Translations under genes and position numbers: made by a program
Shown: positions 34,615-42,802 of the stretch, piece by piece
Position numbering within the stretch: the stretch's first letter is position 1
Layout of the letters: each line of letters starts with the position of its first letter
Source of the DNA: an uncultured Lachnospiraceae bacterium
GTDB taxonomy: Bacteria > Bacillota > Clostridia > Lachnospirales > Lachnospiraceae
Assembly: GCA_910586705.1 (NCBI GenBank)
Contig: CAJUJK010000002.1
Coordinates: 1 to 64,000 of the forward strand
Direction: 5' to 3'
Length of the DNA: 64,000 bases
Notes under the pieces: model-generated
Told to the model about the DNA's origin: nothing
Seen by the model: only the letters and a program-made list of their open reading frames with translations
Databases searched by the model: none

Positions 34615-34677
34615 AAAACTCCTTCCGTGACTTACCATTGTTTCCCATAGTATGTCTTGGAAGGAGTTTTCTTATTC
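34615..34677 (-). promoter_or_regulatory. Composite: sigma-G-like promoter overlapping a stem-loop that contains the ribosome site
   Basis: Arms AAAACTCCTTCC (34615-34626) and GGAAGGAGTTTT (34659-34670) are exact complements with a 32-base loop. In the minus-strand RNA the 3' arm carries GGAAGGAG, the Shine-Dalgarno site of the GerA-family gene (TTG at 34610), and ends in a U-run. A sigma-G-like promoter, GAATA (34673-34677) - 18 bases - CATACTA (34648-34654), overlaps the 5' arm, which lies in its spacer. RNA from this promoter would start near 34641 and lack the 5' arm. Confidence 0.6.
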
Positions 34678-34727
34678 GCCTCTGTTTTGTTTTTAAGTAA
34701 CAAAAATCAATGATAATCTATATATTT

Positions 34728-34961
34728 TTAGATGCCACCCCCAACAATACAGATAATTGCCAGCCATACAAATGCAATGTTATTTAAAATTACCCCTGCA
34801 TATGATAATTTATTGTTCGTATACCCTAGGCTGGCATACCCAGACATCATTCCCATAATAGCTAAAATTATCCCCATTCCAAATTGCATCGTTGCAATTC
34901 CCACTATTCCTAATGCTATAGATACCGGAGCCGCCACAACTCCCATTTTTGAGTTTTTCAT
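34728..34961 (-). CDS. Small two-to-three-helix membrane protein
   Basis: 77 residues from the ATG at 34961, where AAGGGA is 7-8 bases upstream; an ATG four codons earlier (in a longer frame) overlaps dut. Nearly the whole protein is hydrophobic: helices about 10-35 and 52-76 with a Gly/Tyr-rich loop (SGYASLGYTNNKLSYAG). I recall similar short proteins of unknown function (DUF4190/DUF6142-like) in Firmicutes. It follows dut by 11 bases and may be co-transcribed. Slightly more AT-rich than neighbours. Confidence 0.65.
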   Translation of the reverse strand: MKNSKMGVVAAPVSIALGIVGIATMQFGMGIILAIMGMMSGYASLGYTNNKLSYAGVILNNIAFVWLAIICIVGGGI

Positions 34962-34972
34962 GTATGTTCCCT

Positions 34973-35407
34973 TCAAGCTTTCCCGGTGCTCCCATGCCCG
35001 CCCCGGTCTGCATTGTCAAGGTGCGGCACCTCGTCAAAAACAATCTTCGGCTGGTTTTCCATAATACGGAACTGGCAGATGCGGTCGTTCACATGGATTT
35101 CCGTATCCCTAACCGCGTAAACGGGCATAAACCACTGATCGTTATCCCCGCAGTAAGAGGCGTCAATCACACCCTGATGGTTGGTCTGGATGATGCCAAA
35201 ATTTTTAAAAGTCGAGCTTCTCGGCACCACATGCGCCTCATACCCCGCCGGCAGTTCCATTGCCACCCCCAGCGGAATCAGTCTGAACTCTCCCTTTTTT
35301 AAGACCACATCCTCCGCGGCGCGCAGGTCTATCCAGTCGGACTTGCCGTCTATGTAAGCCAGTTTATCAATTTGATCCGTAAAATATTTGATTTTAATGT
35401 GTTCCAT
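34973..35407 (-). CDS. dut: dUTP diphosphatase
   Basis: 144 residues with the five trimeric dUTPase motifs: I around WIDLRAAED, II PRSSTF, III GVIDASYCGDNDQW, IV NDRICQFRI and V RGGHGSTGKA at the C-terminus. It hydrolyses dUTP to dUMP and pyrophosphate, preventing uracil in DNA and feeding dTMP synthesis. It lies 5 bases after nrdG, so nucleotide reduction and dUTP control are genetically linked. Confidence 0.93.
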   Translation of the reverse strand: MEHIKIKYFTDQIDKLAYIDGKSDWIDLRAAEDVVLKKGEFRLIPLGVAMELPAGYEAHVVPRSSTFKNFGIIQTNHQGVIDASYCGDNDQWFMPVYAVRDTEIHVNDRICQFRIMENQPKIVFDEVPHLDNADRGGHGSTGKA

Positions 35408-35412
35408 TTACA

Positions 35413-35928
35413 CTAACTCCCATAATTTCCGCAGTAAAGCACAGGATTGGAAGGGTCTGTCTGCTGTAAGCTATTCTGCACGTCGATGACCCTCTGGTTG
35501 CTGCTCCCCTTCCAGAGAAGTTTCACATCCTTCAAATCCTTCTTAAATTCCCCGTCCACAAGCACATCCACATACTTCATCATCGGATAATGCAAAACGT
35601 CCTCCCATCGGTCCCCCGTGTAAAGCCAGATGGTTTTGTCCGGATATTTGTCCCTAATCTCCTCCATCAGACTTCTCACACCGAGACGGTTCGCCGAATG
35701 AAGCGGATCGCCGCCGGAAAAGGTAATGCCGCTGATGTAAGACTTTTCAAGCTGCGAAAAAATTTCCCGCTTCGCCGCCTCGTCAAAGGGAAGCCCCCCA
35801 TCCGGATCCCACGTCAGAGGATTCTGGCACTCTTTGCAACAGTGGGTGCAGCCCGCAACCCAGAGCACCACCCGCAGACCGTCCCCGTTTAGCATATCGT
35901 CCTTGGTTATATTATGGTATCTCATCAC
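35413..35928 (-). CDS. nrdG: Anaerobic ribonucleotide reductase activating protein
   Basis: 171 residues, a small radical-SAM enzyme. The CxxxCxxC iron-sulfur motif is VAGCTHCCKECQNP (about 27-40), followed by the SAM-binding ITFSGGDPLH. NrdG makes the glycyl radical on NrdD. It overlaps the nrdD end by 4 bases. The first residues MRYHNITKDDMLNGDGLR are typical of the family. Confidence 0.96.
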   Translation of the reverse strand: MMRYHNITKDDMLNGDGLRVVLWVAGCTHCCKECQNPLTWDPDGGLPFDEAAKREIFSQLEKSYISGITFSGGDPLHSANRLGVRSLMEEIRDKYPDKTIWLYTGDRWEDVLHYPMMKYVDVLVDGEFKKDLKDVKLLWKGSSNQRVIDVQNSLQQTDPSNPVLYCGNYGS

Positions 35929-38114
35929 ATACTTTTCCTCTCCGCGATCTCCGCCATTTTCGCCTCACTTAAGCGGGTGTCGCCGTGGACGCGAGAATAA
36001 GCGAGATACCCGTTCATGCGGTCGATTTTGGTCAGATTGCGGCTGCCGCATACGGGACAGACGTCCATTTCAAGTTCCTGATGCCCACAGTCGTCACAGT
36101 ATGCCAGAGAGAGGTTTACTCCCTCGTAGAATCCCATATCCATCGCCCTGCGGATCAGCGTCTTGATCGCCCCGATGTTGTAGTCGATCGGATATTTCAC
36201 GTACTGGATCTTGCCGCCGTTCGCCATCTCCCAGAAGCGGTACTCCAGATCCTGCTTCTCTATGGGCGTGATGTCCTCCGTCACATGACAGTGGAAGCTG
36301 TTGGACACATACTCCCTGTCAGACACGCCTTCCACAATGCCGTACTTGGCACGGAACTGTTTCACCTGCAGACCGCAGAGATTCTCAGCCGGCGTTCCGT
36401 AGATGGCATAAAGGTGCCCATCCGCTTCCTTGTATTCCTCAATCTTATGGTTGATGTGCTCCAGCACTTCCAACGCGAAAGCGCCGTCCTCCACCAACGA
36501 TTTTCCGTTGTATAACTCCTGCAGCTCGTTAAACGCCGTAATGCCGAAACTCGCCGTGGCGGATTTTAAAACCGGCTTAATCTTATCGTGAAGCTGCAGA
36601 TGCCCTCCGAGGAAACCGCCCTCACAGTAGGCGAGCGGGTTCGTGGACGCGCGCATCTCCCCCAGATACGCGTAAGTCCTGATGTGAAGCTGTCTGATCA
36701 GATTCAGGTAATAGTCGAGCACGTCATAAAAGTCCTTGCCCTCCTGTCTGGATTTCGCCAGAATCATGGGCAGATGCAGGGAGACCGCCCCCACGTTGAA
36801 CCTTCCCACAAACACAGGCACATCCTTATCGTCAGCCGGATGCATACCGCCCCGCTCGTACCACGGGGACAGGAACGCGCGGCAGCCCATGGGGGAAATC
36901 ACCTTGCCGTACTGCTTGTACATGCTGGCGATATAGCCCTTTCCTGTTAGGCTCAGCCAGTCGGGATACATGGTCTTAGCGGAGCACTTGACGCCCGCCT
37001 CAAACACGTCCTCCAGCTCCTTGCCGGGACCGTGTAAATTCTCATCATACAAAAATACGATCTTCGGGAAAAGCACAGGCTTTTTGCACGCCTTCTTGCC
37101 CTGCCCCTTCCTGCGCACGTTGAGCATCTGGATCGTCGCAAGACGCGCAAAACGCCCCGTGCCGATTCCTGCCGTCACCGTGATAAACGGATAATCGCCG
37201 CGGCTGCTCGCCACCGTATTAAACTTATATTCCCAGCCTTGAAAACCCTGTTCAAACTCCTTCGTCACATCCGCAAGGGCTTCCGCCTCCGCCGTCTCCT
37301 TGTCGATTCCCAGTTTTTTATATTTCGCTATATTTCTCTTGTAGGATTTCTCCGCGTAGGGCTCTAAGATCTTATCCACCTCGGGCACCGTAAAACCGCC
37401 GTACTGCTGGCTCGCCGCGCTCAGAACGATATCTCCTATGACATCGAAAGCTACGTCCAGTGTCTTTGGCTCATTGTACCAGATATTTCCCATCTCAAAA
37501 CCGCCGGAAAGCACCTCAGCCACATTGAAGAGACAACAATTCATGGTATCTCTTCTCGCCGACATGTCATGGACATAGATATAGCCGTCCCGGCACGCCT
37601 GAATCTCCTCCGTGGTCATAAAAAATTTCTGGTAAAGTTCTTTGTTAAACTGATTGAAAATCAGGCTGCGCTTCGTGGAGACAAGGGCGCTGTCCGTATT
37701 AGCGTTCTCCTTGTCGCCGATGTACATGATGGACTGGCTCTTCTTGTAGACGTCGTCCATCATGCGCACAAAATCCTGCTTGTAATTGCGGTAATCCCGA
37801 TAGCTCTTCGCAACAATCGGTTTTACGTCCTCCAGCGCACTCTCCACAATATTGTGCATAATCTGAATAGGGATCTTTTCCTCATCCAGCTCATTCACCT
37901 TTTCAACTACCGTCTGGCAGATATGACGCTTTTCCTCTTCCGTAAACTTAGTGAGGGCGCGGTATGCGCTTTTCCCCACTGCATCAATGACCTTCTGAAC
38001 ATTGAACGCCTCCAGACTGCCATCCTTTTTGATCACCTTCACACCCTTATCCGGCTGGTACTGAAGCCCGTAATTCTCCCCATCCGAATGACCTGACTCA
38101 AATTTACTACTCAT
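35925..38114 (-). CDS. nrdD: Class III anaerobic ribonucleoside-triphosphate reductase
   Basis: 729 residues from the ATG at 38114, which has GGAGG 6-7 bases upstream; an upstream in-frame ATG at 38162 would lie inside the operator region. An ATP-cone (about 25-115) precedes the ten-stranded barrel. The C-terminus holds the zinc site CDDCGHQELEMDVCPVCGS and the glycyl-radical motif RMNGYLAYSR. It reduces ribonucleotides to deoxyribonucleotides without oxygen, using formate as reductant in the known enzymes. Operon nrdD-nrdG-dut, controlled by two NrdR boxes. Confidence 0.97.
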   Translation of the reverse strand: MSSKFESGHSDGENYGLQYQPDKGVKVIKKDGSLEAFNVQKVIDAVGKSAYRALTKFTEEEKRHICQTVVEKVNELDEEKIPIQIMHNIVESALEDVKPIVAKSYRDYRNYKQDFVRMMDDVYKKSQSIMYIGDKENANTDSALVSTKRSLIFNQFNKELYQKFFMTTEEIQACRDGYIYVHDMSARRDTMNCCLFNVAEVLSGGFEMGNIWYNEPKTLDVAFDVIGDIVLSAASQQYGGFTVPEVDKILEPYAEKSYKRNIAKYKKLGIDKETAEAEALADVTKEFEQGFQGWEYKFNTVASSRGDYPFITVTAGIGTGRFARLATIQMLNVRRKGQGKKACKKPVLFPKIVFLYDENLHGPGKELEDVFEAGVKCSAKTMYPDWLSLTGKGYIASMYKQYGKVISPMGCRAFLSPWYERGGMHPADDKDVPVFVGRFNVGAVSLHLPMILAKSRQEGKDFYDVLDYYLNLIRQLHIRTYAYLGEMRASTNPLAYCEGGFLGGHLQLHDKIKPVLKSATASFGITAFNELQELYNGKSLVEDGAFALEVLEHINHKIEEYKEADGHLYAIYGTPAENLCGLQVKQFRAKYGIVEGVSDREYVSNSFHCHVTEDITPIEKQDLEYRFWEMANGGKIQYVKYPIDYNIGAIKTLIRRAMDMGFYEGVNLSLAYCDDCGHQELEMDVCPVCGSRNLTKIDRMNGYLAYSRVHGDTRLSEAKMAEIAERKSM

Positions 38115-38158
38115 ACGCCCCTCCGTATCTTCATCCCACCGCAATTTCGCGGTATTTC

Positions 38159-38204
38159 CCACAAAATATAGTGCCAGTTAACATAATAACACAATATATT
38201 GCGG
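38159..38204 (-). promoter_or_regulatory. Paired NrdR boxes
   Basis: Two copies of the NrdR consensus ACACWATATATWGTGT are visible: CCACAAAATATAGTGC (38159-38174) and ACACAATATATTGCGG (38189-38204). Centre-to-centre distance is 30 bases, about three helical turns, as is usual for NrdR pairs. They lie just downstream of the nrdD transcription start, where dATP-loaded NrdR would block transcription. The nrdR gene itself is not in the window. Confidence 0.88.
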
Positions 38205-38213
38205 TTTAGGATT

Positions 38214-38242
38214 AGTATACGGTAATAAACATGTTATGTCAA
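38214..38242 (-). promoter_or_regulatory. Sigma-A promoter of nrdD operon
   Basis: On the minus strand TTGACA (38237-38242) and TATACT (38214-38219) are separated by 17 bases, nearly perfect consensus. The start site falls near 38207, immediately before the distal NrdR box. Confidence 0.85.
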
Positions 38243-38256
38243 TGAAAACACCCCGG

Positions 38257-38298
38257 AAAAAATACCAAAAAGGGATATATCTTTTTGGTACATATCCC
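38257..38298 (-). terminator. Intrinsic terminator of the WYL regulator gene, with an alternative fold
   Basis: On the minus strand TACCAAAAAG pairs with CTTTTTGGTA (38263-38290, loop 8 bases), followed by six T. A second, mutually exclusive stem GGGATAT/ATATCCC (38272-38278 with 38292-38298) overlaps it. It lies 10-50 bases after the WYL gene stop. Confidence 0.8.
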
Positions 38299-38307
38299 AA
38301 TTGCCAT

Positions 38308-39312
38308 TTAATCTGCGGGCTTTTGCGCGTACCCGGCAAGCGTTTTCTGCAGGTGGAGCCGGTAAGCGTCCGCCACTGACTCCGGCGCCAGAATCCGCGC
38401 CCCCTCGCCAAGCCCCGTAAGCCATCCGAAAAACTGACCGCTGACCGCCACCTGCACCCGGACGGAAAAATACTTATCGTCCCGGATGCGGACAGCCGCG
38501 TCCCTGCCGAAACGGTCCATCACTACGCCGATCAGACCATTCTCGAACAGCAGGGTGACAACTTCCTCCCTGCCGCCGAACATACCGAAGGTTTTGTTGG
38601 CGTAATCTGCAATGTCAAAACGCTCAAAGAGCGCCGCGCCCTCGCGTTTTTTGTCAAGCACCTCTATCTTCGCCATCTTGTCCACACGGAAATGCTTGAT
38701 CTTATCCTCCTCGCTGTCATGGGCAATCAGATAATAATACTCGTCCTTGCAGGTGAGCGCCCAGGGGCTTGCCTGATACGGCTTCCCGTCCCGGCGCGGC
38801 ACAAGTTCCCGCTTCAGATTCCACTCCAGATACTGAAAGGAAATCTGTCTGTTTCCCTGAATCGCCCTGTGGATATCGTCCACCACATAGTAGATGCTCT
38901 CGTTTGCCGTCTTAATGCGGTTCGCCACGTAGACCTGCCTTTGCAGCTGTCCCGCCTCCGCTTTTGAGGCGAGCTTCTCGATCTTGGAAATCAGTTCTCT
39001 GGATTTATTGACTGTCAGAAACCGGGACGCCTGCACCGTCTCCACCAGAAGTTTCAGCTCCGCCAGCTCAAATTCCCGCCCGGCAAGATAATAGCCGCCC
39101 CCCGTCTTCGCCTTGACCAGCACGATATCATACCCGAAGTCAATCAGCTGGGCGATGTCGTCGTAAATGCTTTTGCGCTCCGCCTTCACATCGTAAGCCG
39201 CCAGCGCGTCGATCAGCGCCTGTGCGCTCATACAGTGCTCCTCGTCGGACTGCTCTGTCAATATTTTTATAAGATACAATAATTTCTGTTTCTGCTTTGC
39301 CGATTTTGCCAT
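38308..39312 (-). CDS. HTH-WYL domain transcriptional regulator
   Basis: 334 residues from the ATG at 39312 (AAGGGG 8 bases upstream). N-terminal winged helix-turn-helix (about 5-75; CMSAQALIDALAAYDVKAER, IYDDIAQLIDFGYDI) and a WYL domain (about 150-250; WALTCKDEYYYLIAHDSE, HFRVDKMAKIEVLD) with the C-terminal WCX extension. WYL regulators bind small molecules or nucleic acids and often control DNA damage, defence or stress genes. It is transcribed toward nrdD but has its own terminator; target unknown. Confidence 0.9.
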   Translation of the reverse strand: MAKSAKQKQKLLYLIKILTEQSDEEHCMSAQALIDALAAYDVKAERKSIYDDIAQLIDFGYDIVLVKAKTGGGYYLAGREFELAELKLLVETVQASRFLTVNKSRELISKIEKLASKAEAGQLQRQVYVANRIKTANESIYYVVDDIHRAIQGNRQISFQYLEWNLKRELVPRRDGKPYQASPWALTCKDEYYYLIAHDSEEDKIKHFRVDKMAKIEVLDKKREGAALFERFDIADYANKTFGMFGGREEVVTLLFENGLIGVVMDRFGRDAAVRIRDDKYFSVRVQVAVSGQFFGWLTGLGEGARILAPESVADAYRLHLQKTLAGYAQKPAD

Positions 39313-39337
39313 TGTTTCAACCCCTTGATTCACTGTG

Positions 39338-39381
39338 CGGAGAATGCCGCTTTTCAGGCATTCTCCTGAGTGAAAGTGATT
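39338..39381 (-). repeat. Dispersed hairpin repeat, copy 1
   Basis: GGAGAATGCC (39339-39348) pairs with GGCATTCTCC (39357-39366); outer TCACT/AGTGA extend the symmetry. About 44 bases match a second copy at 60121-60165. Both copies lie downstream of a minus-strand gene in an intergenic gap. It may be a terminator-like or REP-like element. Confidence 0.7.
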
Positions 39382-39395
39382 TGCAAAGCAAATCT

Positions 39396-39442
39396 AGAAC
39401 TTCTTAGCAAGACAGCCTCTGCTGTCGAGCTTTAGAAGTTCT
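39396..39442 (-). terminator. Hairpin overlapping the stop codon of the HAD gene
   Basis: AGAACTTCT (39396-39404) pairs with AGAAGTTCT (39434-39442), with an inner GACAGC/GCTGTC stem (39411-39426). The outer 3' side covers the stop codon of the HAD phosphatase gene. No long T-run follows. Confidence 0.55.
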
Positions 39443-40142
39443 TTTCACTCTGTTCCAGTATTGCCAGCAGCTCTTCCAGCCGGCGGATCTCGTAATCCGT
39501 CCGCACTTCCACATCCTTCGCCCTGCCCGTCGGGTTGAACCAGCAGGAAGCCACGCCGGCATTCCGGGCGCCCCTCATATCGCTTGTCAGGGAATCCCCC
39601 ACCAGAATGCACTCTTCCCGTGTCACACCGGGCAGCGCCGCAAAACAGGCGTCAAAATATTCTTTTCTCGGCTTTGGATATCCCATCAGTTCTGAGACAA
39701 ACACCCCGTCCATGATCCTGTCAAGCCCGGACCGCTTCATTTTGCTTGCCTGTGTTGTATTGACTCCATTGGTCACCACATACTGCCGGTATCCTTTCTC
39801 CTTTAACAGCACGACCAGTTCTTTCGCGCCATCCATATAGAAGAAAACGTTTCCCAGTTCCCTCTGGTAGTCCGCATTGATCTGCTCCGGCGCCACATGG
39901 GTGATCCCAAGCTCTTCAAACAGCGTGCAAAAACGCCCCACCGTCACCTGCTCCTTGGTCATCTCTCCCGATTCCAGACGGAGCCAGTAGCTTCTGTTTA
40001 TGGCGTCATAGCGCGCCGTAATCTCCTCGTCGATCGGCAGTCCGTACTGGGCAAACACCGCCTGCAGCGCATGTTCCATGGAAAGATCAAAGTTGAGAAG
40101 CGTCTGGTCCAGATCCCAAAGAATGGTTGTATATTTTGCCAT
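39432..40142 (-). CDS. HAD-superfamily hydrolase, YjjG-like nucleotidase
   Basis: 236 residues from the ATG at 40142 (GGAGG 6 bases upstream). HAD motifs: I DLDQTLLNFD (about 8-17), II VVTNGVN, III lysine in GYPKPRKEYFD, IV LVGDSLTSDMRGARNAG. With the helical cap after motif I it belongs to the YjjG group, which removes phosphate from non-canonical pyrimidine nucleotides. Single gene with a hairpin at its end. Confidence 0.9.
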   Translation of the reverse strand: MAKYTTILWDLDQTLLNFDLSMEHALQAVFAQYGLPIDEEITARYDAINRSYWLRLESGEMTKEQVTVGRFCTLFEELGITHVAPEQINADYQRELGNVFFYMDGAKELVVLLKEKGYRQYVVTNGVNTTQASKMKRSGLDRIMDGVFVSELMGYPKPRKEYFDACFAALPGVTREECILVGDSLTSDMRGARNAGVASCWFNPTGRAKDVEVRTDYEIRRLEELLAILEQSEKNF

Positions 40143-40157
40143 TTCTGCCTCCATAAT

Positions 40158-40190
40158 AAGAAGAAAGGGCGTTCCCTCAAGGACACCCTT
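40158..40190 (-). terminator. Weak terminator-like hairpin after small membrane protein gene
   Basis: On the minus strand AAGGGTGT pairs with ACGCCCTT around TTGA-containing loop, followed by TCTTCTT. It lies 38 bases after the stop of the 58-residue membrane protein and before the HAD gene start. Confidence 0.4.
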
Positions 40191-40227
40191 CCGTTTTCTT
40201 CTTACCTGCCTAAACCCGTCAAAAACG

Positions 40228-40404
40228 CTATGCCGTTGTACTTCCGTCCGCACGATCCGCCGGCGTCTCCAGAGCCGCCTTCGCGTCCTTGCTCTTTCTC
40301 CACTTCACGCCGATCACGCACGCAACAATCACCAGCGCAACAATCAGTACAAACAGAAGCAGATACGATAAAAACGAGTTAACAAATAGAATTAAGTTTG
40401 TCAT
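40228..40404 (-). CDS. Small single-pass membrane protein
   Basis: 58 residues from the ATG at 40404. One long hydrophobic helix (about 12-34, LLLFVLIVALVIVACVIGV) is followed by a basic patch KWRKSKDAK and a polar tail. Function unknown; the plan is that of small membrane-tethered peptides. A purine-rich GGAAAG precedes the start. It lies alone between rnhA and the HAD gene. Confidence 0.55.
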   Translation of the reverse strand: MTNLILFVNSFLSYLLLFVLIVALVIVACVIGVKWRKSKDAKAALETPADRADGSTTA

Positions 40405-40503
40405 CTTTCCACATCCTTTTCTTTCCGAATTGCTTCGCTTCCGACGAAAGAACCCGTCCGAAACCGCTTTCTCCAATTACACTTACCGTTATGATACCAC
40501 CAA

Positions 40504-40974
40504 TCAGAAGGTATCGTCAAGCAGTTCCGTTCCATCCGCCGCCGTGGTGGCAAGCTTGTCGCACCGCTCGTTCTCCGGGTGCCCGTCGTGCCCCTTTACC
40601 CACTGGAATGTGACCCGGTGCGGCTCCATGGCGCGCAACAGGCGTTCCCACAAGTCTATATTTTTGACAGGCTTGTTTCCCGCCGTCTTCCAGCCCTTTT
40701 TCTGCCATCCCTCAATCCAGTGCTGGTTAAAGGCATCCGTCACATATTTGGAGTCTGAAATAAGGAGCACTTCGCACGGTTTTGTGAGCGCTTCCAGACC
40801 CACGATCACCGCCATCAGCTCCATCCTGTTGTTGGTCGTCTTTTTGTACCCGGCGGAATACTCCCGCTCGTGCAATGTCCCCTTGCTGTCAATATATTGC
40901 AGTACCGCGCCGTAGCCGCCCGGTCCCTCCGGGTTCCCGCGCGCCGCGCCGTCTGTGTAAATCGTTACTTTCAT
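40504..40974 (-). CDS. rnhA: Ribonuclease HI
   Basis: 156 residues from the ATG at 40974; longer in-frame starts lack a ribosome site. Catalytic DEDD residues are visible: Asp in IYTDGAARGN, Glu in NRMELMAVI, Asp in LISDSKYVT and Asp near the C-terminus in NERCDKLA, with the basic-protrusion helix GWQKKGWKTAGNKP. It degrades the RNA strand of RNA-DNA hybrids during replication. Length and motifs match Escherichia coli RnhA. Confidence 0.95.
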   Translation of the reverse strand: MKVTIYTDGAARGNPEGPGGYGAVLQYIDSKGTLHEREYSAGYKKTTNNRMELMAVIVGLEALTKPCEVLLISDSKYVTDAFNQHWIEGWQKKGWKTAGNKPVKNIDLWERLLRAMEPHRVTFQWVKGHDGHPENERCDKLATTAADGTELLDDTF

Positions 40975-41052
40975 GCAAAACTCTCTCCGTTCTTCTTCAT
41001 CCGCCTCGTCACGCGCACCATTCACTGTCTACCGAATGACAGCGCGCAAATG

Positions 41053-42741
41053 TCACCGCCATTTTCCCTCGCTCAAAAACCGCTCCGCCATCGTCTCCGC
41101 CGCCGCGGTAATGTGCTCGTCATACTTTAGCATCCGCAGAAGCGCGATGGCGTTTCTGGTGGACGCCGGACCTTTCATCAACTGATAGGGAAAATAAATA
41201 TCGTTCTCCTCGATCCGCTCCTCAAAGTGATAATTTTCATATTCCCGTTCCAGAAGTTTCGTCAGCTCCACGTCATGGGTCGCCGCAAAACAGAGCGCAT
41301 GACCCGCCGCCAGCTTTTTCATAATCTGCGTGGAAGCCGCAATCCGCTCCACCGTGTTGGTCCCTCTGAGCACTTCGTCCACAAAACAGAGCACCGGGCG
41401 TCCTTCTTTTTGACTAACTTGGTCAAGTATCCGTTTGATGGATTTGATCTCCACCATATAGTAGCTGTTGCCGCCCGCCAGATCGTCCCGCAGGGACATG
41501 GAAGAATAAATGCGGTAAAAAGGCGCTTCAAAACTTGCCGCCGCACAGGTGTGCACCGTCTGCGCAAGTAGCACATTCACCGCCACCGCCCGCAGGAAAG
41601 TGGACTTACCCGAAGCGTTTGACCCGGTCAGCAATACCCCTCTTTTCACTTCCAGATCGTTCGGCACCGCCTCCCGAAGCAGCGGATGGTACAGCCCCCC
41701 GGCGCGCAGGGAAAGCCCTCTCCCCGCTTCCTCATAAAGCGCCGGCACACAAAAGCCCTGCTCCAGACTTTTCCGAAATGAGCCGACCGCCACCGCGCAT
41801 TCCAGCTCACCCGTCACAGTGATCAGCCTGTCCACCTCGTCCATGTTCTTCTGCAAGTCATGCAGCGCTTTGTTAAAGCGGATCAGATCCATGTAGAAAA
41901 GCATCCGCAGATAGTCAGACAACACCTCCAAGGGATTGCTGCTCCCCTGTTTCGCGCCGGAAACCAGATAAGAACTTTTCATAAAGCCACGCAGACTTTT
42001 ACACGCCTCCCTGACCGCCGAAAGCTCCTCTTCTATTCCGCTGATTTCCGCCTTTCCCAGTTCCTCCCCGCCTTTTAAGAGCCTTCTCACATAGGCGAAA
42101 CTGGTGATGTACGGCTCGATCTGCCTAAATTCCTTAAAGTAATCGATCAAATTATGGCACAGAACCCCGAAGAGGCAGACCAGCCCCACCGGCAGGGAGA
42201 CAAACATACCGCCTATGCTGAGCAAAACGAGAATATCCCAGAAAAAATATCTGTCGCTCTTTCGCTCCCCGAGCAGGTCCAGATGGTCCAGATACTCGTA
42301 GATGGAGTGCCGTCCCGTCCGCCCGAGCATGAAAAAAATCCGCTGCAGCCTGTGCCGCTCCTCCTCCCGCCCCATAAAAAGCGCAATCCGCCGTTCCATC
42401 TTTTCAAGATCGTCCGCATCCGCCGCGGGCGTCCTCAGCCTGTAATACAGATACTCATCGCCCGCCGCCGAAAGACAGGTGTTCATCCGCTGATACACCG
42501 CATCCATATACAGATCGTTCCATGTGATATCGTCGATCTGGTCCGCCGTCCTGTGCTTTTCATAGTACATGCTGATATGGGAAAGTTCCTCCGCCCCGTA
42601 ACTTCGTTCGGGCGGCGTGCCGTAACCCGCATAAATCTCCCGCAGCCTTCTCTCCAGAAACCTTCTGCTGTCCACGTACTCCTTTGTCATCACAAGCACG
42701 ATGGCAAGCAGAATCAGGCATATAAAAATAAAAGCGTCCAT
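41053..42741 (-). CDS. Membrane-anchored MutS-like ATPase
   Basis: 562 residues. It keeps the MutS core (lever/clamp-like helices, about 50-340) and ATPase domain (about 345-550): Walker A LTGSNASGKSTFLRAVAVN, Walker B PVLCFVDEVLRGTN and the trailing ATHDVELTKLL. It lacks the mismatch-recognition and connector domains of MutS. The first 20 residues (FIFICLILLAIVLVM) and a pair near 165-200 are membrane helices. This is the MutS-related family 1 found in Firmicutes and others; it is probably not a mismatch repair enzyme. Its start is 62 bases from the end of the amidohydrolase gene. Confidence 0.87.
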   Translation of the reverse strand: MDAFIFICLILLAIVLVMTKEYVDSRRFLERRLREIYAGYGTPPERSYGAEELSHISMYYEKHRTADQIDDITWNDLYMDAVYQRMNTCLSAAGDEYLYYRLRTPAADADDLEKMERRIALFMGREEERHRLQRIFFMLGRTGRHSIYEYLDHLDLLGERKSDRYFFWDILVLLSIGGMFVSLPVGLVCLFGVLCHNLIDYFKEFRQIEPYITSFAYVRRLLKGGEELGKAEISGIEEELSAVREACKSLRGFMKSSYLVSGAKQGSSNPLEVLSDYLRMLFYMDLIRFNKALHDLQKNMDEVDRLITVTGELECAVAVGSFRKSLEQGFCVPALYEEAGRGLSLRAGGLYHPLLREAVPNDLEVKRGVLLTGSNASGKSTFLRAVAVNVLLAQTVHTCAAASFEAPFYRIYSSMSLRDDLAGGNSYYMVEIKSIKRILDQVSQKEGRPVLCFVDEVLRGTNTVERIAASTQIMKKLAAGHALCFAATHDVELTKLLEREYENYHFEERIEENDIYFPYQLMKGPASTRNAIALLRMLKYDEHITAAAETMAERFLSEGKWR

Positions 42742-42802
42742 TTAGCCTCCATGGGTCAGGTGATGACCCCAAAAACAAAGTTAAAAGCTTTTCTTTCAAC
42801 CT

